Positions 50,103 to 63,079 of a stretch of DNA of 64,000 nucleotides are shown here, one piece after another (positions within the stretch are counted from its first letter, which is position 1; the number at the start of each line of letters is the position of its first letter). The DNA is taken from NCBI RefSeq assembly GCF_011075055.1, contig NC_058137.1:16539463-16603462 (forward strand), read 5' to 3'. A program made the position numbers and the translations under genes. The DNA comes from Mangifera indica. Its lineage: Eukaryota > Streptophyta > Magnoliopsida > Sapindales > Anacardiaceae. Below the pieces are notes generated by a model. The model made no database searches, was not told the DNA's origin, and worked only from the letters and a program-made list of their open reading frames with translations.

Positions 50103-52160
50103 ACGCGATTTTATAATTTGAAATCGGCTTTGACCCAATCTTTCATACACATTATTGCCTCAACCATATTTGGATGTAAATTAAATCGTCTATCATCCAA
50201 CACACATCCACCTACACTAAAAGCGGATTTCGATACTACAGTTGACACCAGTGGTATTAGTAGATCTCAAGCTATGACAGCAAGCACAGAAAAAATTTAT
50301 GCCTTGTCTTTCCACCATGCCAAAATATCTAATTTTTTAGCATTATATCTTTAAACAAATTTTGGATAATGGTTAATATTGATATAATTATAAAATTGAC
50401 TATAATTTGTACTTTAATTGACAGGTTGTTTACCTTTGCGAAATAGAGACCATATGCATGATTTTTTTTTACCTGAGCTACTGAAACTTATCTCTAGTGC
50501 AAAACTTTGTTCAATTCTTCCATATTTTTGTTCATAAATATTATACATATCAAGTAAAAAATCTTGAACATATTCAATAGAATTAATATTGCTATTAATT
50601 GACAAATTTTCATTAATAACATCAAATAAATTTTGTAAGAATTTAAAACAATAGTTGTAGAACAAAGTAAATGAATTTCACTCTAATATTTTTAAAATTT
50701 TTGTTTCATTTACATATATATATTCTAGAAAGTATGATCAGAGTGATGATACATATGTTCTTTAAAAATATCACTTATTTCTACTATATTATATATTAGA
50801 GAACAAGTTGTTAAATAATACACACCTGAACAATAATCTATGGGTGTCTTCAATGACTTTAACAAGTTCACTAGAGCCATAGCTATTTTTCAATCTTGAT
50901 CTGTCAAAAAAAATCCATCAAATCTTTTGGTTGGGTATTGAAGTATCGTATTATAAGAACTTTATACCTTTCGTATGCTTTCAATATAAGATATGTTGAA
51001 TTACACCTAGTTTTAGTATCTATTTTTAATTTTTTTCTTCTCAATCTTATTGATCTATATAATTGATGATATTTGTGTACCCGTGATGGGGATGATGAAA
51101 TATATACAATGACATGTTTAATTACTTCTAAACGTTTTTTAGTCAAGCTCAAGCCTTCTTGAGCAATTAAATTAATAATATGACATTCACACCTAATACG
51201 AAATAATTTTCCATTAAATGGTGAAGATAAATGATTATATATATATTCAATAATTTTATCATTATTTTTAGCATTATCAAAAGTAATTGAAAAAATAAAA
51301 TTATTAATTTTATATTCCTTAAAAATATTTGCTAATGCACAATAAATTGTAAGACTATCATGCGGATATTCTAAATTTCTAAATAAAATAATTTTATTGC
51401 ATAACTGGTAATCAAAATTAATATAATGGATAGTTGCACAAAGATACCTTATATGTTAATTTGTAGTAGTGCATAAATTAGAAGTTATTGAAATAACACT
51501 ATTAAAATTATTTAATTCTCCAATAATTTTTATTTTCATTAATTCATAATTTCTCAATATATCTGACCTAAGAGTTGACATAGAAATTCTTCTAAATGCT
51601 AGTTGAATACTATTTTGCATCATCCATTCTAAAATTTTATCTTTTACAAAACTAAAAGGTTGATCAAAAACATCTACGTACCTGACTATGTAGTGTTGCA
51701 TCTTCATTTGATCATATGTAAAAGTCAACATTTCACTCATATTTCTGAAACCACTCAGACCTCCTGTTGAAGTGGCACCTGGACCAACGGATCGTGATCG
51801 GGTAGATGTAATTTGTTTTTGTTCTCCAAGCTCACGTGGAATTTTTTTACAGTAATCAGTAATATGTCGACGAAGATGTCTCGTTCCACTTGTACTTGCA
51901 CATGTTAAATGAGAATCACAATTTTTACATATTGCTCGATGAATTAACTTTCCTCCTATTGTTTCCTCTATTCGATTGAAGTGCTTCCACACCATTGACG
52001 TTTGTTTTCTTTTCCTCTTGATCGAATAATGTGAACTTGTACTTGTATCACTTTCACCTGTTGGTGCTCCACTTATTCCACCTTGTGCATAATCAAAAAT
52101 ATCATCAACACCAGCATGATAATATTCAAATAGATTGAATTCATTTGATATTAGATCCAT
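50103..52160 (-). pseudogene. hAT transposase, BED zinc finger and C-terminal dimerisation domain
   Basis: Minus strand, Met at 52160. Residues 57-100 form a BED finger (Cys78, Cys81, His95, His99). The frame is open to an in-frame TAA at 51456-51458 and then goes on in the same frame to 50904 with FSITFDNAKNND and RCECHIINLIAQEGL, both standard for this transposase group. At 50904 a run of eight T shifts the frame; LTDQD follows. 50414-50665 holds the linker region (DMYNIYEQKYG), and VSTVVSKSAFSVGGCVLDD to MVEAIMCMKDWVKADF at 50115-50270 is the dimerisation domain. The frame ends near 50103. Few lesions (one stop, one or two shifts) suggest fairly recent death. Resembles the RICESLEEPER/Ac type. 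Confidence 0.85.
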
Positions 52161-52389
52161 TTGTAATATTTTGTAATGATAAAATAAAAATAAAAATAAA
52201 ATTATAAACATAAAAAATTATTATTTACGAATTCAGATATTTTCCAAAAGAGAGTTGATAAGAGAAAATAAGATTAAAAATATAATAAAATGATTGAGAT
52301 TGAACTATTGAGAGATTTGTAAATGAAAGTGAAAATGAAGAAAAATTGAATGGGTTTATAAATTAAAATTAAAAAAAAAAATTAAGCAA

Positions 52390-52610
52390 GTCAATAGTCG
52401 TTGAAGAGGCCAACGACTTATGCCATAAAAGGTAAAAGTCGTTCTAGCTTCTGTCACAAGGCAAAAATCGTTGCTTCTACTAGCTTCTATCGTTTGGTAG
52501 AAGCAGAACGACTTCTGCCAAGTGGTAGAAGCTGACAAAAGTAACGACACCAAGTGGCAAAAGCAGATTTTGCTTCTACTAGAAGCTGTTTTGCTTTTGT
52601 GTTGGAGAGA
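52390..52610. repeat. Subterminal repeats of the hAT element (AAGTCGTT / AGAAGC units)
   Basis: Units such as AACGACTT, AAGTCGTT, AAATCGTT and GTAACGAC alternate with CTTCTACTAGCTTCT and GTAGAAGC in both directions, about six to eight times upstream of the transposase start. They could be transposase binding sites; that is inference. Confidence 0.5.
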
Positions 52611-52840
52611 CTTGCGCCAGAAGAAAAAAATTGTTTTTTATTTTTAATTTTTACACCGTGCTGGGCTGGGGCAGCCTATGGCCTTAATACTAAAGCCTTA
52701 AGCCCAGCCCGATAGGCCTATAGGCTTGGCCCGATAGGCTTATAGGCTTGGCCCGACATGCTACAATGTCATGCTGGGTCTTTTCATGTCGGGCTTTATT
52801 TTCGTGTTTTAGCCTGACCCAATTGACGTGTCTAACTCTG

Positions 52841-53689
52841 GCATATGTTGCTATAACCAAATTTGTTTCGTTAATTGCAAGAGATTTACTTTTTTAAAAA
52901 AATGGTCAAAATTAATTTATGATGTGGTATGGAGGGTAGAAGATATCCAAAGATGATAACACAACTAGATATACTGATAGGAATCACAAATTGTTGATAA
53001 TTGAATAAGAAACTACTTACGAAGAATTGGTTGAGGCTTTGAGCTTTCATTTAAGAATCAATCTAAAACGAAAACATATCCATATAAGAATTAATGTTGA
53101 AAACTTAATAAATGGATTGCCTTACAAGATCCAAGATGATCATGACATCAAATGTTTGATAGTGTTAATTAGAAAAATAAATCATGTGACACCTTATATA
53201 TGATGATCAGTTGTAAGGAAATAAGAGCAAAATTAAAAAAAAAAAGCATTATGAGGAACAATATATGTTGAAAGGTGGATGATATTCAGATGGAAGATCT
53301 TGAGTTTGATACAACAATTAATGTTGAAAGGAGTCCACATATTTTATGAATGGATCAAAGTGTGAAATTTGACTCTAGTGAAGTCATGAAGGTTTAGTTT
53401 ATCATAGGGTAATTCCAGTAAATGCTCATGTCACTATGCTTGAATCATTATAGAGATGGATGATATTCATCTACTTAGTTACCCTTAAGAAAGATGTAAA
53501 TGTGTTTGAAATTTTTATACGTGTAAAAAATCTATATAGTTCACAAAATAGTTTTTATATATATACAGACTCATGAAAGGGCATTACAGGAGGGTGGAGC
53601 ACCTGTTACAAGTATGATAAAATTGGGAAAATCATATGACAAATCATATGAATGATCATTCCTAAGGCATGTGAAAAACCCTTTAATGG
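52841..53689. other. Intergenic stretch with a doubtful transposase-like trace
   Basis: On the plus strand near 53010-53180 the translation YEELVEALSFHLRINLKRK followed by NGLPYKIQDDHDIKC loosely resembles the N-terminal part of MuDR-type transposase proteins. It is broken by stops and too short to be sure. Nothing else recognised. Confidence 0.3.
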
Positions 53690-53960
53690 CTAAAGTGATC
53701 CTAGAGGGGGATGAATGGGATCTTTTAAAAATTTAAACACAAGTTATTTATAATATCTAAAAATAAATAGAGAAGGGAAAAAAGATGCTCAGTGTTTATT
53801 ATGGTTCGATGCTTTCTCTTTCAAGCCTCTTACATCCACTTCCTCAAGAAACCGACTTAAAGTTTCATTAAACACTTAAACTAATACACTAACTTATCCG
53901 AGATTTTTTTCAGATACAATAATTGATTTGAGATTTCACCCACAATGGATTAACTACAAG
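53690..53960 (-). repeat. Fragment of the 19024-20679 LTR family, opposite strand
   Basis: CCTAGAGGGGGATGAATGGG near 53700 and TTTCAAGCCTCTTACATCCA near 53822 are, in reverse, the CCCCTCTAGG and GGATGTAGGAGGCTTG phrases of the solo LTR. The TGTT/AACA end is missing, so it is truncated. Confidence 0.65.
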
Positions 53961-54403
53961 TTTAGAGTGTGAAAATGCCTTTCAAAGGTTGAATACTCAA
54001 GTTTAATACAAAAACTCTCACAAGGGTATAAGATTGAGCTTAGTGAAAGAAAGTAAAGGTCTTAGTTTTAAAAAGAATTTACTACAGAATGTTTCAATAT
54101 GGTTACTAACCTTTTCTAACTTGAAATCACTCTTATTTATAGATGAAATGTGTTGGAAGAGTTGAAATAGTTGTTAGGTTGAATAATGTATTGTAACACT
54201 CACAGGTGCGCTTTAAGGGTAATATAGTTTTTATACATGAATATGATTGTTATTTGGCTGAGTTAATGTGGACTGAAAGTCAAACTGTGAGTTTTCAATG
54301 ACACATAGTTGTGTATGGTAAGGCTATGTCTGTGTGTCATGCCATGTTAATCATATAAGATAGATTTCATGTGAAATTCAAATTTCTGGTGTAGTTTTTT
54401 CCT

Positions 54404-54929
54404 CTTTGACGACCTTCAGGCAATGCCTCTTCCTCTCTAATGTGACCTTCTTTCGGCAATTCCCCTAGGCATGATTGTCGACAAAGACGAATTGTCTTCA
54501 TCTAGAGATGAAGACGATCTTCATCAATGAAGAGTCTTCGTCTCTAGACAAAGACGTGTCATCTTTGTCAACGACCATACCTAGGGGAACCGTCAAAAGA
54601 AAGCTACATCAAAGAGGAAGAGGCGTCACCTAGAGGTTGTCGGAAAGGAAGAAATGACGTTAAAAATTTGAATATGAAAAATTGAAAACTCTAGGGGTGA
54701 AAATACTATTTTTGAAAACTTGGGTTAGGGGAGATTATTAATTTTTAGGGTTTAGGGGGGAAAATAAAATCAAATTTAAGTTTATTTCTAATAATACAGA
54801 CAAAATGATGATTTTGCATTTAAAATCATTAATTTTAACCGCCCATGGGTGGGTAAATGAGATTTTCAAAGTTAACGGGGAGAAACTTAGGAAAACATCA
54901 TACCTTGGGTTGCAAATAGTCCTTTGGCC
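54404..54929. mobile_element. Foldback Mutator-like element, copy 5, left part missing
   Basis: The right end CCTTGGGTTGCAAATAGTCC with TTTGGCC matches copy 1. The two inner arms face each other (TCTTCATCTAGAGATGAAGA near 54500; TCTTCGTCTCTAGACAAAGA near 54535). CCCATGGGTGGGTAAATGAG near 54843 corresponds to GTTCATGGGTGGGTATTTG of copy 1. The outer left half is absent before about 54404. Confidence 0.72.
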
Positions 54930-55229
54930 TATAGGAAAAAACTACATGTATTTTGGATGTGATGGATGACAAACCATAACCATATGTATTCTTGATTGGC
55001 TTTATGAAGAGCTAAAATCTTTAAATGATTTAAAGATGTTGCAACCAAAGTCTGTTTGGTGGAGCGTCATGGTATTATTGTGTCATTATAAGTGAAAAAA
55101 TATCCCATCTGTGAGCAAGCTTTATAAAAAAAAAAAACTAGTATCTGCATATTCAACCAAACTAGGATTTTTAAATAATTTGACAAAATAAAATAATCAC
55201 AAATCTCAAGTTCATATAAGTAAAGAAGT

Positions 55230-58200
55230 ATATTTTTGATGCCGTTCTAATGGAGAGGAGTTAGTGTAAAGCTAAATTGGGTCAATAAATTCACTACGAA
55301 AGATATATCCGATCTAGTGGATTGGGTCAAATATAATCGGATATCAATGGCATTAAGATAAGTTACTTTAGGATCAAGTATCCTTTCATTTTTTTTTAGA
55401 TCAAGAGACCAAACGACTATTGAAGTGCTCAAAGGGTGAACCGGATCTATATTAAAGCCTTTTAGCAATTTTTCAATATATGTTGACTACTAGATAGGTA
55501 TTCTATTTGAATTGTGTTCGATCTGCATGCTAAGACAATATTTTGTTTTCTCTAAATCTTTCATCTCGAATTCTTTTTCCAAGTATTTGGCAATAGTTTT
55601 AAGCTTTTCATGAGTCCCAATTAAATTTATATCATCAACATATACTGTTATAATGAAAAATCTCGATTCTGACCTTTTTATAAAGACATATGAGTATATA
55701 GGGTCATTCATATACCCCGCTTTTATCAAGTATTCACTGAGACGATTATACCATATTTGTTTGGATTATTTTAATCAATACAATAATCTTTGTAACTTGA
55801 TTGAGTACATGTGTCTTAGATTGACCCTTTTTGCTTCACATAATTTAAATCCTTCAAAGAGTTTAATATATATTTCAGTATCTAAATTTATATATAAATA
55901 AATGGTAACTACATCAATTAGACACATATCTAATTTTTCTAAGACTGTTAAGTATATTAAATATTTGAATGTGATTATATCTATCATAGGTGAATATGTT
56001 TAATCAAAGTCTATACTCAGCTTTTGGGAAAAGTTTTAGGCCACAAGTCTTATCTTATATCTAGCAATTTCATTTTTCTCACAAATACCTATTTATATCC
56101 AACAGGTTGTCTGTCCTTAGATATTGGGACTATAAACCCAAACAATTGATATTTTGCAAGTAAAGCTAATTTTGCTCGAATTATTACTTCTCATTTAGGT
56201 CAATTATGTCTTTGTTTACACCCGTCCACAATAAATGGCTCAAAATCATCATCACTCATAATTTCAGTAGCTTCTGCGAATGAGAATACACCATTAATAT
56301 TAATTGTTTTATGATTTCATATCTCTCTTGTATAAACATAATTTATAGTGGTTTCTATGTTCTTATTTTCCTCTATTTCAAGAGTTTGTTCTATTTTAGG
56401 GGCTTTGGCCTTTTTAGGGACCATAATCTCTTTTGGAGAAATATTAATAAGTATGGATTTTTCAATCATTTTAAGATCACTATAATTGATATTTGTATGA
56501 TTCTGTGTCTTTCATTTTCGAGGGACAATGTCCTTCGATCCAACAAGTTTATCGTGTTTCTAGCATGCAGTAGATTGATCAATCACAACTCAAACGGATT
56601 GTTCAATAGTCACATTAATTATTGCTAATGCATTAGCAGCTAGTATATGTGATCTTGTCACTTTTGTCTTATCCACAAATGCATTAGAAATTTGGTTGAC
56701 AATGGTTTATGAATGTACTATTCTTTATACTTTAGTTTCACTTTAATATATGCAAGGATCTAGATGATATATAGTAGGTAAGCATCGAGTGAGTTTGTAT
56801 CTAACTTTATGAGGTATTTTCTTTTTTCCTAGAGGTGATAATGTTGTTTTATTAAAGTGACAACCTGCAAATGTAGTAAAAAGAGCACCTATCAATGGTT
56901 CAAAAAATCTGATAATGGATGGTAAATTATATCTAATATAAATTCTCAAACAACGTTAGAGTCTTATTTTCGTGCGTTAAAGAGATGCAATAGGTACATA
57001 TATAATGCAACCAAATATCCTTAAATGAGATATATTGGTTGGTGACCAAGAACTAATGGTAAAGGAGAATATTAATGATAAAAAGAAGGTCGTAGACGAA
57101 TTAACGTTGCAACATATAATATAATATATTCCCACATAGAAGTTGGTAATTAGGTTATTAGTAATAAAATACATACAATTATCTAGAGTCGTTTGATAAA
57201 AACTCAGTTAATCCATTTTGAGTGTGGACATGTGGGACTGGATGCTCAACATCAATCCCTATAAACATACAATAATCATTAAATATCTTAGATGTAAATT
57301 CACCAGTATTATCTAATTGTATTGACTGGATTAAGTCATCTAGGAAATAAGCCTTCACTTTGATAATTCGAGTTAATAGTGGAGCAAAGGTAATATTTCG
57401 AGTTGGTAATAAATAAACATAGAACCATCATGCAAACATATCAATTAAGACCATAAAATAATGAAATGACCCACATGATGTATGAATAGGTCCACATATG
57501 TCTTATTGAATCTTTTGTAGGAATGATGAGGATTTAACTCCAACTTTTGAAGGAGATAGTATAACTATTAATTTGTCTTGTGAGCAGGTAGTACAAAATT
57601 TTTCACTCAACAAAAATGTTTTATGATTCTTTAGTGCATATCCATGTGAACTTTCAACAATTCTACGTATCATTGTAGCTTCTAGGTGACCTAAATGGTC
57701 ATTCCAAAATATAACAACTTTTGTATTAGAGAACTTTTGATTCGATATTGCATAGGTTTCAGTTACCAATTATATAGAGGAATTTTGCACTATTTTCACT
57801 CATAGTTTTAATATGATAACCATTATTTCTTATATCTTTTAAACTAAATAGATTTATTTTGGATTTACTTGGATATAATGAATCGTTGATGCCTAATTTG
57901 TTCCTATTTTTAAGAAAACTATGGTTCTTCTAGAGCCTTCAATCATGTTCATTAGCCCTGAAATTATGTTTATTTTAGTTTCAAATGGTGCTAAAGTCAA
58001 GACAAATTTAGTTTCCTTAAGAATCGTGTGTATTGTTCACTATTCACCAAAAACATGTCTTAATCATCAACTTTTGATAGATTTTGAAGTCTGTCATTTC
58101 ATTTAAAAATTATGTTATTCATAATATACATAAAATAGTGAAAGGAAGGAGTACATGGTAATAAAACACAAAATAATATTCATGACTTCAAAACAACGAT

Positions 58201-59260
58201 ATATAATAGATTTTAATTATGAAAATTTTGGGCATTCACATCAATAGTCTAGTGACATATATTCTTAGTCTTGAAAGAAGTCTTAAAACATCAAAATTCC
58301 TTAGATCAATAGGATCTAAATCATCAATAAATTTAATTTTATTTTTATGGATGTTCAATATAGATGCATCTAATGTTTGTGTGTAGAACAAATATACAAT
58401 CAATGACATTTACAACTAGGGCTGGATTTGAGTTGAGCTGAGCTCGAGCTCGAGCTCGACTCGATTTACATATAGCTGAGCTCGAGTTCGAGCTTGAGCT
58501 CATGAAAACTAAGCTCGAACTCGGCTCAAATTTAGCTCGATTTATTTTTTGTTATTAAAACGACGTCGTTTTAATATATATTAGTCAAAACGACGTCATT
58601 TTGTATTAAAATTTTTAATTGAAAAATTTGACGAGTAGCTCGAGCTCGAGCTCAGCTTGAACAGGCTCAGTTCGAGTCCAGCCCTATTTACAACCACACA
58701 TATTTTTTTGTGGTTTACTTTACATTATTTTTTATTTTACTTTAGTTTTAGTCCACTTCTAGTCATATGATTGAAATTTTCTATTATAACCATTTTTAGG
58801 TTGAAATTATTTCATTCATAACTTTACTTACACCCACGATAACTACTATTAATAGTTGTGTTCACTTCAAGGAACGATGTAGTGCTTGTGGAGCAAGTTT
58901 AATGTTTTCTTGTTAACGAGCAAATAAAACATTAATTCAAAATTTCCTTTCCTGATACTGCTACAATAGAAGCATATTATAAAAATGAAAGGTGAAGAAT
59001 ATTTTCTCTTTTACATTACCTCAATCAGGGTAAATTCTGAACATCACAAAGTTGTATTAAATTACAGAGCCATTAAGAGTATTATTGAATTTAATGTTCA
59101 AATTTATCTTTCAAATTTCTCCATGAGTCTAGTGGATTTACCATTATCTCCACATATTCAGCTTGTAATCTTCTGAGGATGTGATACCAGAAAAATAATT
59201 GTCTTAGATTTGTCTTTATATGACATTTTATGTAATCATTTTTCAGGACTCATATATTCT
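55230..59260 (-). pseudogene. Decayed Copia gag-pol, minus strand, split by a MITE
   Basis: Reading leftward: FFTFHFYNMLLL and LLVNKKT-like phrases near 58880-59030 correspond to gag; an integrase zinc-binding part at 57503-57769 reads FWNDHLGHLEATMIRRIVE with CTTCSQDKL; GIDVEHPVPHVHTQNGL near 57195-57245 is the end of the integrase core; DVVTIYLYINLDTEIYIKLF near 55860-55920 and FIITVYVDDINLIGTHEK near 55600-55655 are RT (YVDD intact); DPVHPLSTSIVVWSLD and ATDIRLYLTQSTRSDISF-like sequence at 55247-55460 is the end of RT. Stops and frame changes abound. The MITE at 58416 sits in the gag part. I could not identify its LTRs with confidence. Confidence 0.8.
58416..58686. mobile_element. hAT-type MITE, 271 bp, 8-bp TSD TTTACAAC
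   Basis: TAGGGCTGGATTTGAG at the left faces CTCGAGTCCAGCCCTA-like sequence at the right. TTTACAAC occurs at 58408-58415 and 58687-58694, a perfect 8-bp duplication typical of hAT. The inside is made of GAGCTCGAGCTC units on both flanks, with AAAACGACGTCGTTTT in the middle. It is non-coding and inserted in the Copia gag remnant. Confidence 0.88.
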
Positions 59261-59429
59261 AGGTGGAGAATCTTGTCAAAAGCCTATTTAATTTTATCCA
59301 TCTAATTTTAGATCCAAATATTATCTAATATTCACAAAACTTTTAGTTTTATAATAATATTTAGAATATTATAGTTTTTAAAACTTTAATTCTAATAATA
59401 TTTCAAATCTCAAGTCTATATTTCTTTTA

Positions 59430-59670
59430 CAATTTATACAAACTTCAAGTTGTAAATAAAATATAGTTATTATAAAATAAATAAATATTTTGACGAAATT
59501 TAAGACTTCGAGCCCATACATATATTTTCACGATTTTGCAAACTTCAACTTGCAAATCAGATACAATTACTATAATACAAATAAATATTTTAATGATATT
59601 TAGGAGTTTAGATCCATATTCATGAGTTTACAAATTTCGGGTTGTAAATAAGATACAATCATAATTTGCA
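59430..59670. repeat. Degenerate tandem repeat, about 95-100 bp units
   Basis: CAAACTTCAAGTTGTAAAT near 59439, CAAACTTCAACTTGCAAAT near 59540 and CAAATTTCGGGTTGTAAAT near 59631 head successive units that share ATACAATTA and AAATAAATATTTT. Confidence 0.6.
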
Positions 59671-59739
59671 TTTATAAATGTCAAACAATTATAAAAATAA
59701 CATAACCATAGTTTGCATTTAATAAATGGTAAAATTGTG

Positions 59740-61060
59740 ACGGGAAGATCAAACAACTAATCATGAGAACTTTATGGACATATTAGATGACCATTATAAA
59801 AATGTTCATACTCCTGATATTACTTTGACCAAGGACACAAGAAATAGTGATGGGATTATCATAGAGTTGAATGACCCTATTAAAAGGTAACGACAGTTCT
59901 CATGTGTCAAAGCTATTAGATAACAACTTGGTGCCACACCAGAGTATATATTGTAGACGTGTTCACTAGACCAACTCTATAAAAGAATTTCCATATAGAT
60001 GGTTGTTCTAATGCTTATGAAATGAATCTTCTAACTTATGAGTACATGTGATCCTTGATTTGAGGTGACCGAACTATCTCATACAAGGATTGATATTGTT
60101 TGATACCACTTAATGTGTCACTATTATTGAGATAACTATAAAGGTGATGATTGCCATATCCAGATTTATATGGAGGCTAAGGTGGATTAATAGAGGATTC
60201 GTCATTCCCGAGCACAAGAGGTGATATCTTGAATTCAAAATATTGAAAGATATTGATGACCACTCGAATCTATGACCACAGTAGGATAGGATCAAAATTT
60301 GATTTAAATAGTTTGATTATTGATGTGTATTAGTTCATATTGAGAAGTTACTGAGATAAACTTGCATCCATGTCTTAACCTTGAGAGATATCAATTAGTG
60401 AAGAGATCATATTGCATGTAATCATGAAGTTGACAAAACCTAGAGTTTTTGCTAACATTCTATCAGTCGAGTGGTCATGGTGCCTTATTAGAAGTCAATC
60501 TTTGTCCATGTCTAGATTATACCCGCATTTAGATACTATCAGTTTAATAAAAAGCTTATGGCTTACATGCATATAGGAGTTAATTCAAACTTTGGAGGTA
60601 TTGGATTATTTATTTATAATCCTAAAGTATTCAAATAGAGGTGAAGTTGTGAATGGATTGGGTTTGTCCAATAAGATTGAATTGGCATAGTTTGACTTTT
60701 TCCTCAACCATGAATGACAATTCATAGGCCATGAACACTCGTTCATGATGACACGAATTAGGATAAAACTTTATCTAGGTTTCATCTATAACTGTGCACA
60801 AAATTTAAATAAATCACGGATCGTACAAGATAAGGATTAATGATGAATGACTGTTCGTCATGTTTTATAAATATAGAATGATTTTCACAATTTTAGAACT
60901 TTTACCCAACTTCACTCATCGAAATACCTTCCCTGTTCACAAAGCCCTGGTAACCTTAAGTGACCATTTTTGGCCTCTGTTCTGTCTGTGCTTTGTGTGG
61001 ATACGAAGATATTCCCTTATAATGGGTTAGATAATTTACTTATAGCCATGTAAAAAGCCT
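59740..61060 (+). repeat. LTR-like repeat, relative of 11773-12968
   Basis: Collinear but diverged match to the earlier segment: GACGTGTTCACTAGACCAAC, GTACATGTGATCCTTGAT, GGATTGATATTGTTTGATACC and TTTTGGCCTCTG occur in the same order. It may be the 5' LTR or leader of the plus-strand Copia whose gag begins near 63080, but I could not find a primer-binding site in between. Confidence 0.45.
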
Positions 61061-63060
61061 CCAAATGCAAGTATCATGTTCTTAAAACACCCTATGTATG
61101 CTTTTAACATATTTCATGAAAATACTTGTTCAAACATGATCCTCCATGAGAGTTTTTGGGCTATTTGTTTGATTTTTTTTTTTTTTTTGTATTCCATTGG
61201 CTTGCCAGATTTCAACAACTTGAAAATTCCCTATATTTGTATCAAAGTTAATGTTTAGGGTAATTTCATGAAAATCTATACATGCTGCTTTTGATTAATT
61301 ATATATGTTGTTGCATATATTTGATTCAGTTATAATAAAATTGTAAATTGATTTGTGTTCAAGTTGGTGCATAAATGTTGACAATTGTATAACATAAAGT
61401 ATGTGTTTAAACTGTTAAGTTTTTAGTTTTTCTATTTTGCTTGAGAATTTTTTAGAAAGTGTAGTTTAAGAATTCAATAGAATGTCATCAATTTCATGTT
61501 ATTACATAAAATTGCCTTTAATTAGCATTGTTATGTGTTTTGAGGGTTGTTGCTAGTGTGAGATAGGCTTACATGTCGTATTGTCTCATCTCAACAATGA
61601 CGTAGCAGATTTGGGGAGCTTTTTTGACAATTGCTTCTCAACAAAACCTAGAAAACACATTGCAAATAGGCATGCATGTGACGACGCATGTCCATTCATC
61701 AATATGCGTGAAGAATTTCATGGATGAATGTTCATTCATCCAACATGAACGTCTGTTCATCAATCAAAAATTGGCCTGCTACCATGGTTGTTTAGTTCAT
61801 TGTTCACGCTTCTAGAATTTCGACAAATTTCATATATGTAATGATGAACACCCGTCCATGAGGGCTTGCATGCCCATTCAAGGCAAAAATTACATTTTTA
61901 ACCCTGTTTGGCTGTATAAAGACCAAACTACAAATTTATAGTCATATCGGGTTGAATATAATTATGAAAAATATAAGAGACTAAAATTTAATTTGGCACT
62001 TGGCTAAATAATTAAAATTAATTTAATTTAATTTTGATTATGTATGTTTGTATGAATGTATATACATGGTGCCCGATGTACAACTAAAAAGCCTATGATT
62101 GGTTATTTTAATTTTTGGGAATGTATGCTTGTAATCTTTTTTAAATAAGACATGTGCATCCTACCTTCTCTTTATTTTAGATGTACCTATTTTCTCACCT
62201 AACTCCCCTCAAATATAACACGAGATTTTTTATTTGAATAAATATAAAATTATAATTAGGTTTTATATTATTTGCTTTTATTAAAAAATATGTAACTAAC
62301 AGACAAAACCATGTACACTTGAAGAATGAAGATGAAGGGAAAGAATTGAAGACCCGAGGAGCATGACCTAGGTTAACCAGTAAAACCCTTCATTGCTTAT
62401 AGGGCTTGCCATTAGAATTAGCTGTATTTTGGCATATTTACTTTATGTTGTAGTTTACATGCTTAAGGTTTTACTTTCACAGATATCACCTAACATGTAG
62501 ACTAAAACTAGTAAGACACGATTAATAAAAATCCCTCAAATAATATTAAGTTAAAGATTAATAATTCAAATAATATTAAGTTAAAGATTAATAATTGACG
62601 CCTTCTAATATAACACCTCGATTGTGTTTACCAAAGTGAAAGGTACACTTCTATTAGGTGGAAATTTGGTGGTGGTCAAATTGGCTCTAACTTAACTATA
62701 TACTTTGCTTGTTCGTTAAAACAAAGGTAAACTGTATTAAAAACAAAGTAGGGATTGTATTTGTCAATGTAAGGTGATATGTAGTATTCACCCTAATGAT
62801 ATTAAGAGCCATAATCGAGATCGCATAGTTTGTTAAGGTAACACCTAACTTGAGATTATGAGCTTTTGTGATTAATATGTTGATTTACGTAATTAGTCCA
62901 ATCTTAGCATGTTTGTTAAAATGAAGGTTGGGTTAGTCTGATAGGATCTTAGTCTATTAGGAAGTTTACCGAAACTTCTTAAGTCCAATAGTGAGTGTTG
63001 TCGATTTAAGGAAAATAATGAGGGTATTTAATTTAAAATTTGAAATTAAATGAATTAATA
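61061..63060. other. Non-coding stretch before the Copia gag
   Basis: No gene seen. TTCATC/GATGAA-type motifs recur around 61680-61860 (for example CATTCATCAATATGCG and GTTCATTCATCCAACATG) and earlier near 60710-60860. AAGTTAAAGATTAATAATT is duplicated at 62548 and 62578. It could be leader or LTR sequence of the downstream element. Confidence 0.4.
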
Positions 63061-63079
63061 AAATAATTAAAGTAGACAA

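Larger units (their letters stand above)
49570..52840 (-). mobile_element. hAT transposon (Ac-like) with BED-finger transposase
   Basis: Ends CAGAGGTATCAATGGGCC (left) and, reversed, CAGAGTTAGACACGTCAATT (right) look like worn hAT terminal repeats. Subterminal regions on both sides are rich in GGCCC, GGGCT and GCCCGA units (49585-49800 and 52660-52830), as is common in hAT elements. A BED-type transposase lies inside on the minus strand. No clean 8-bp duplication was found. Confidence 0.75.
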
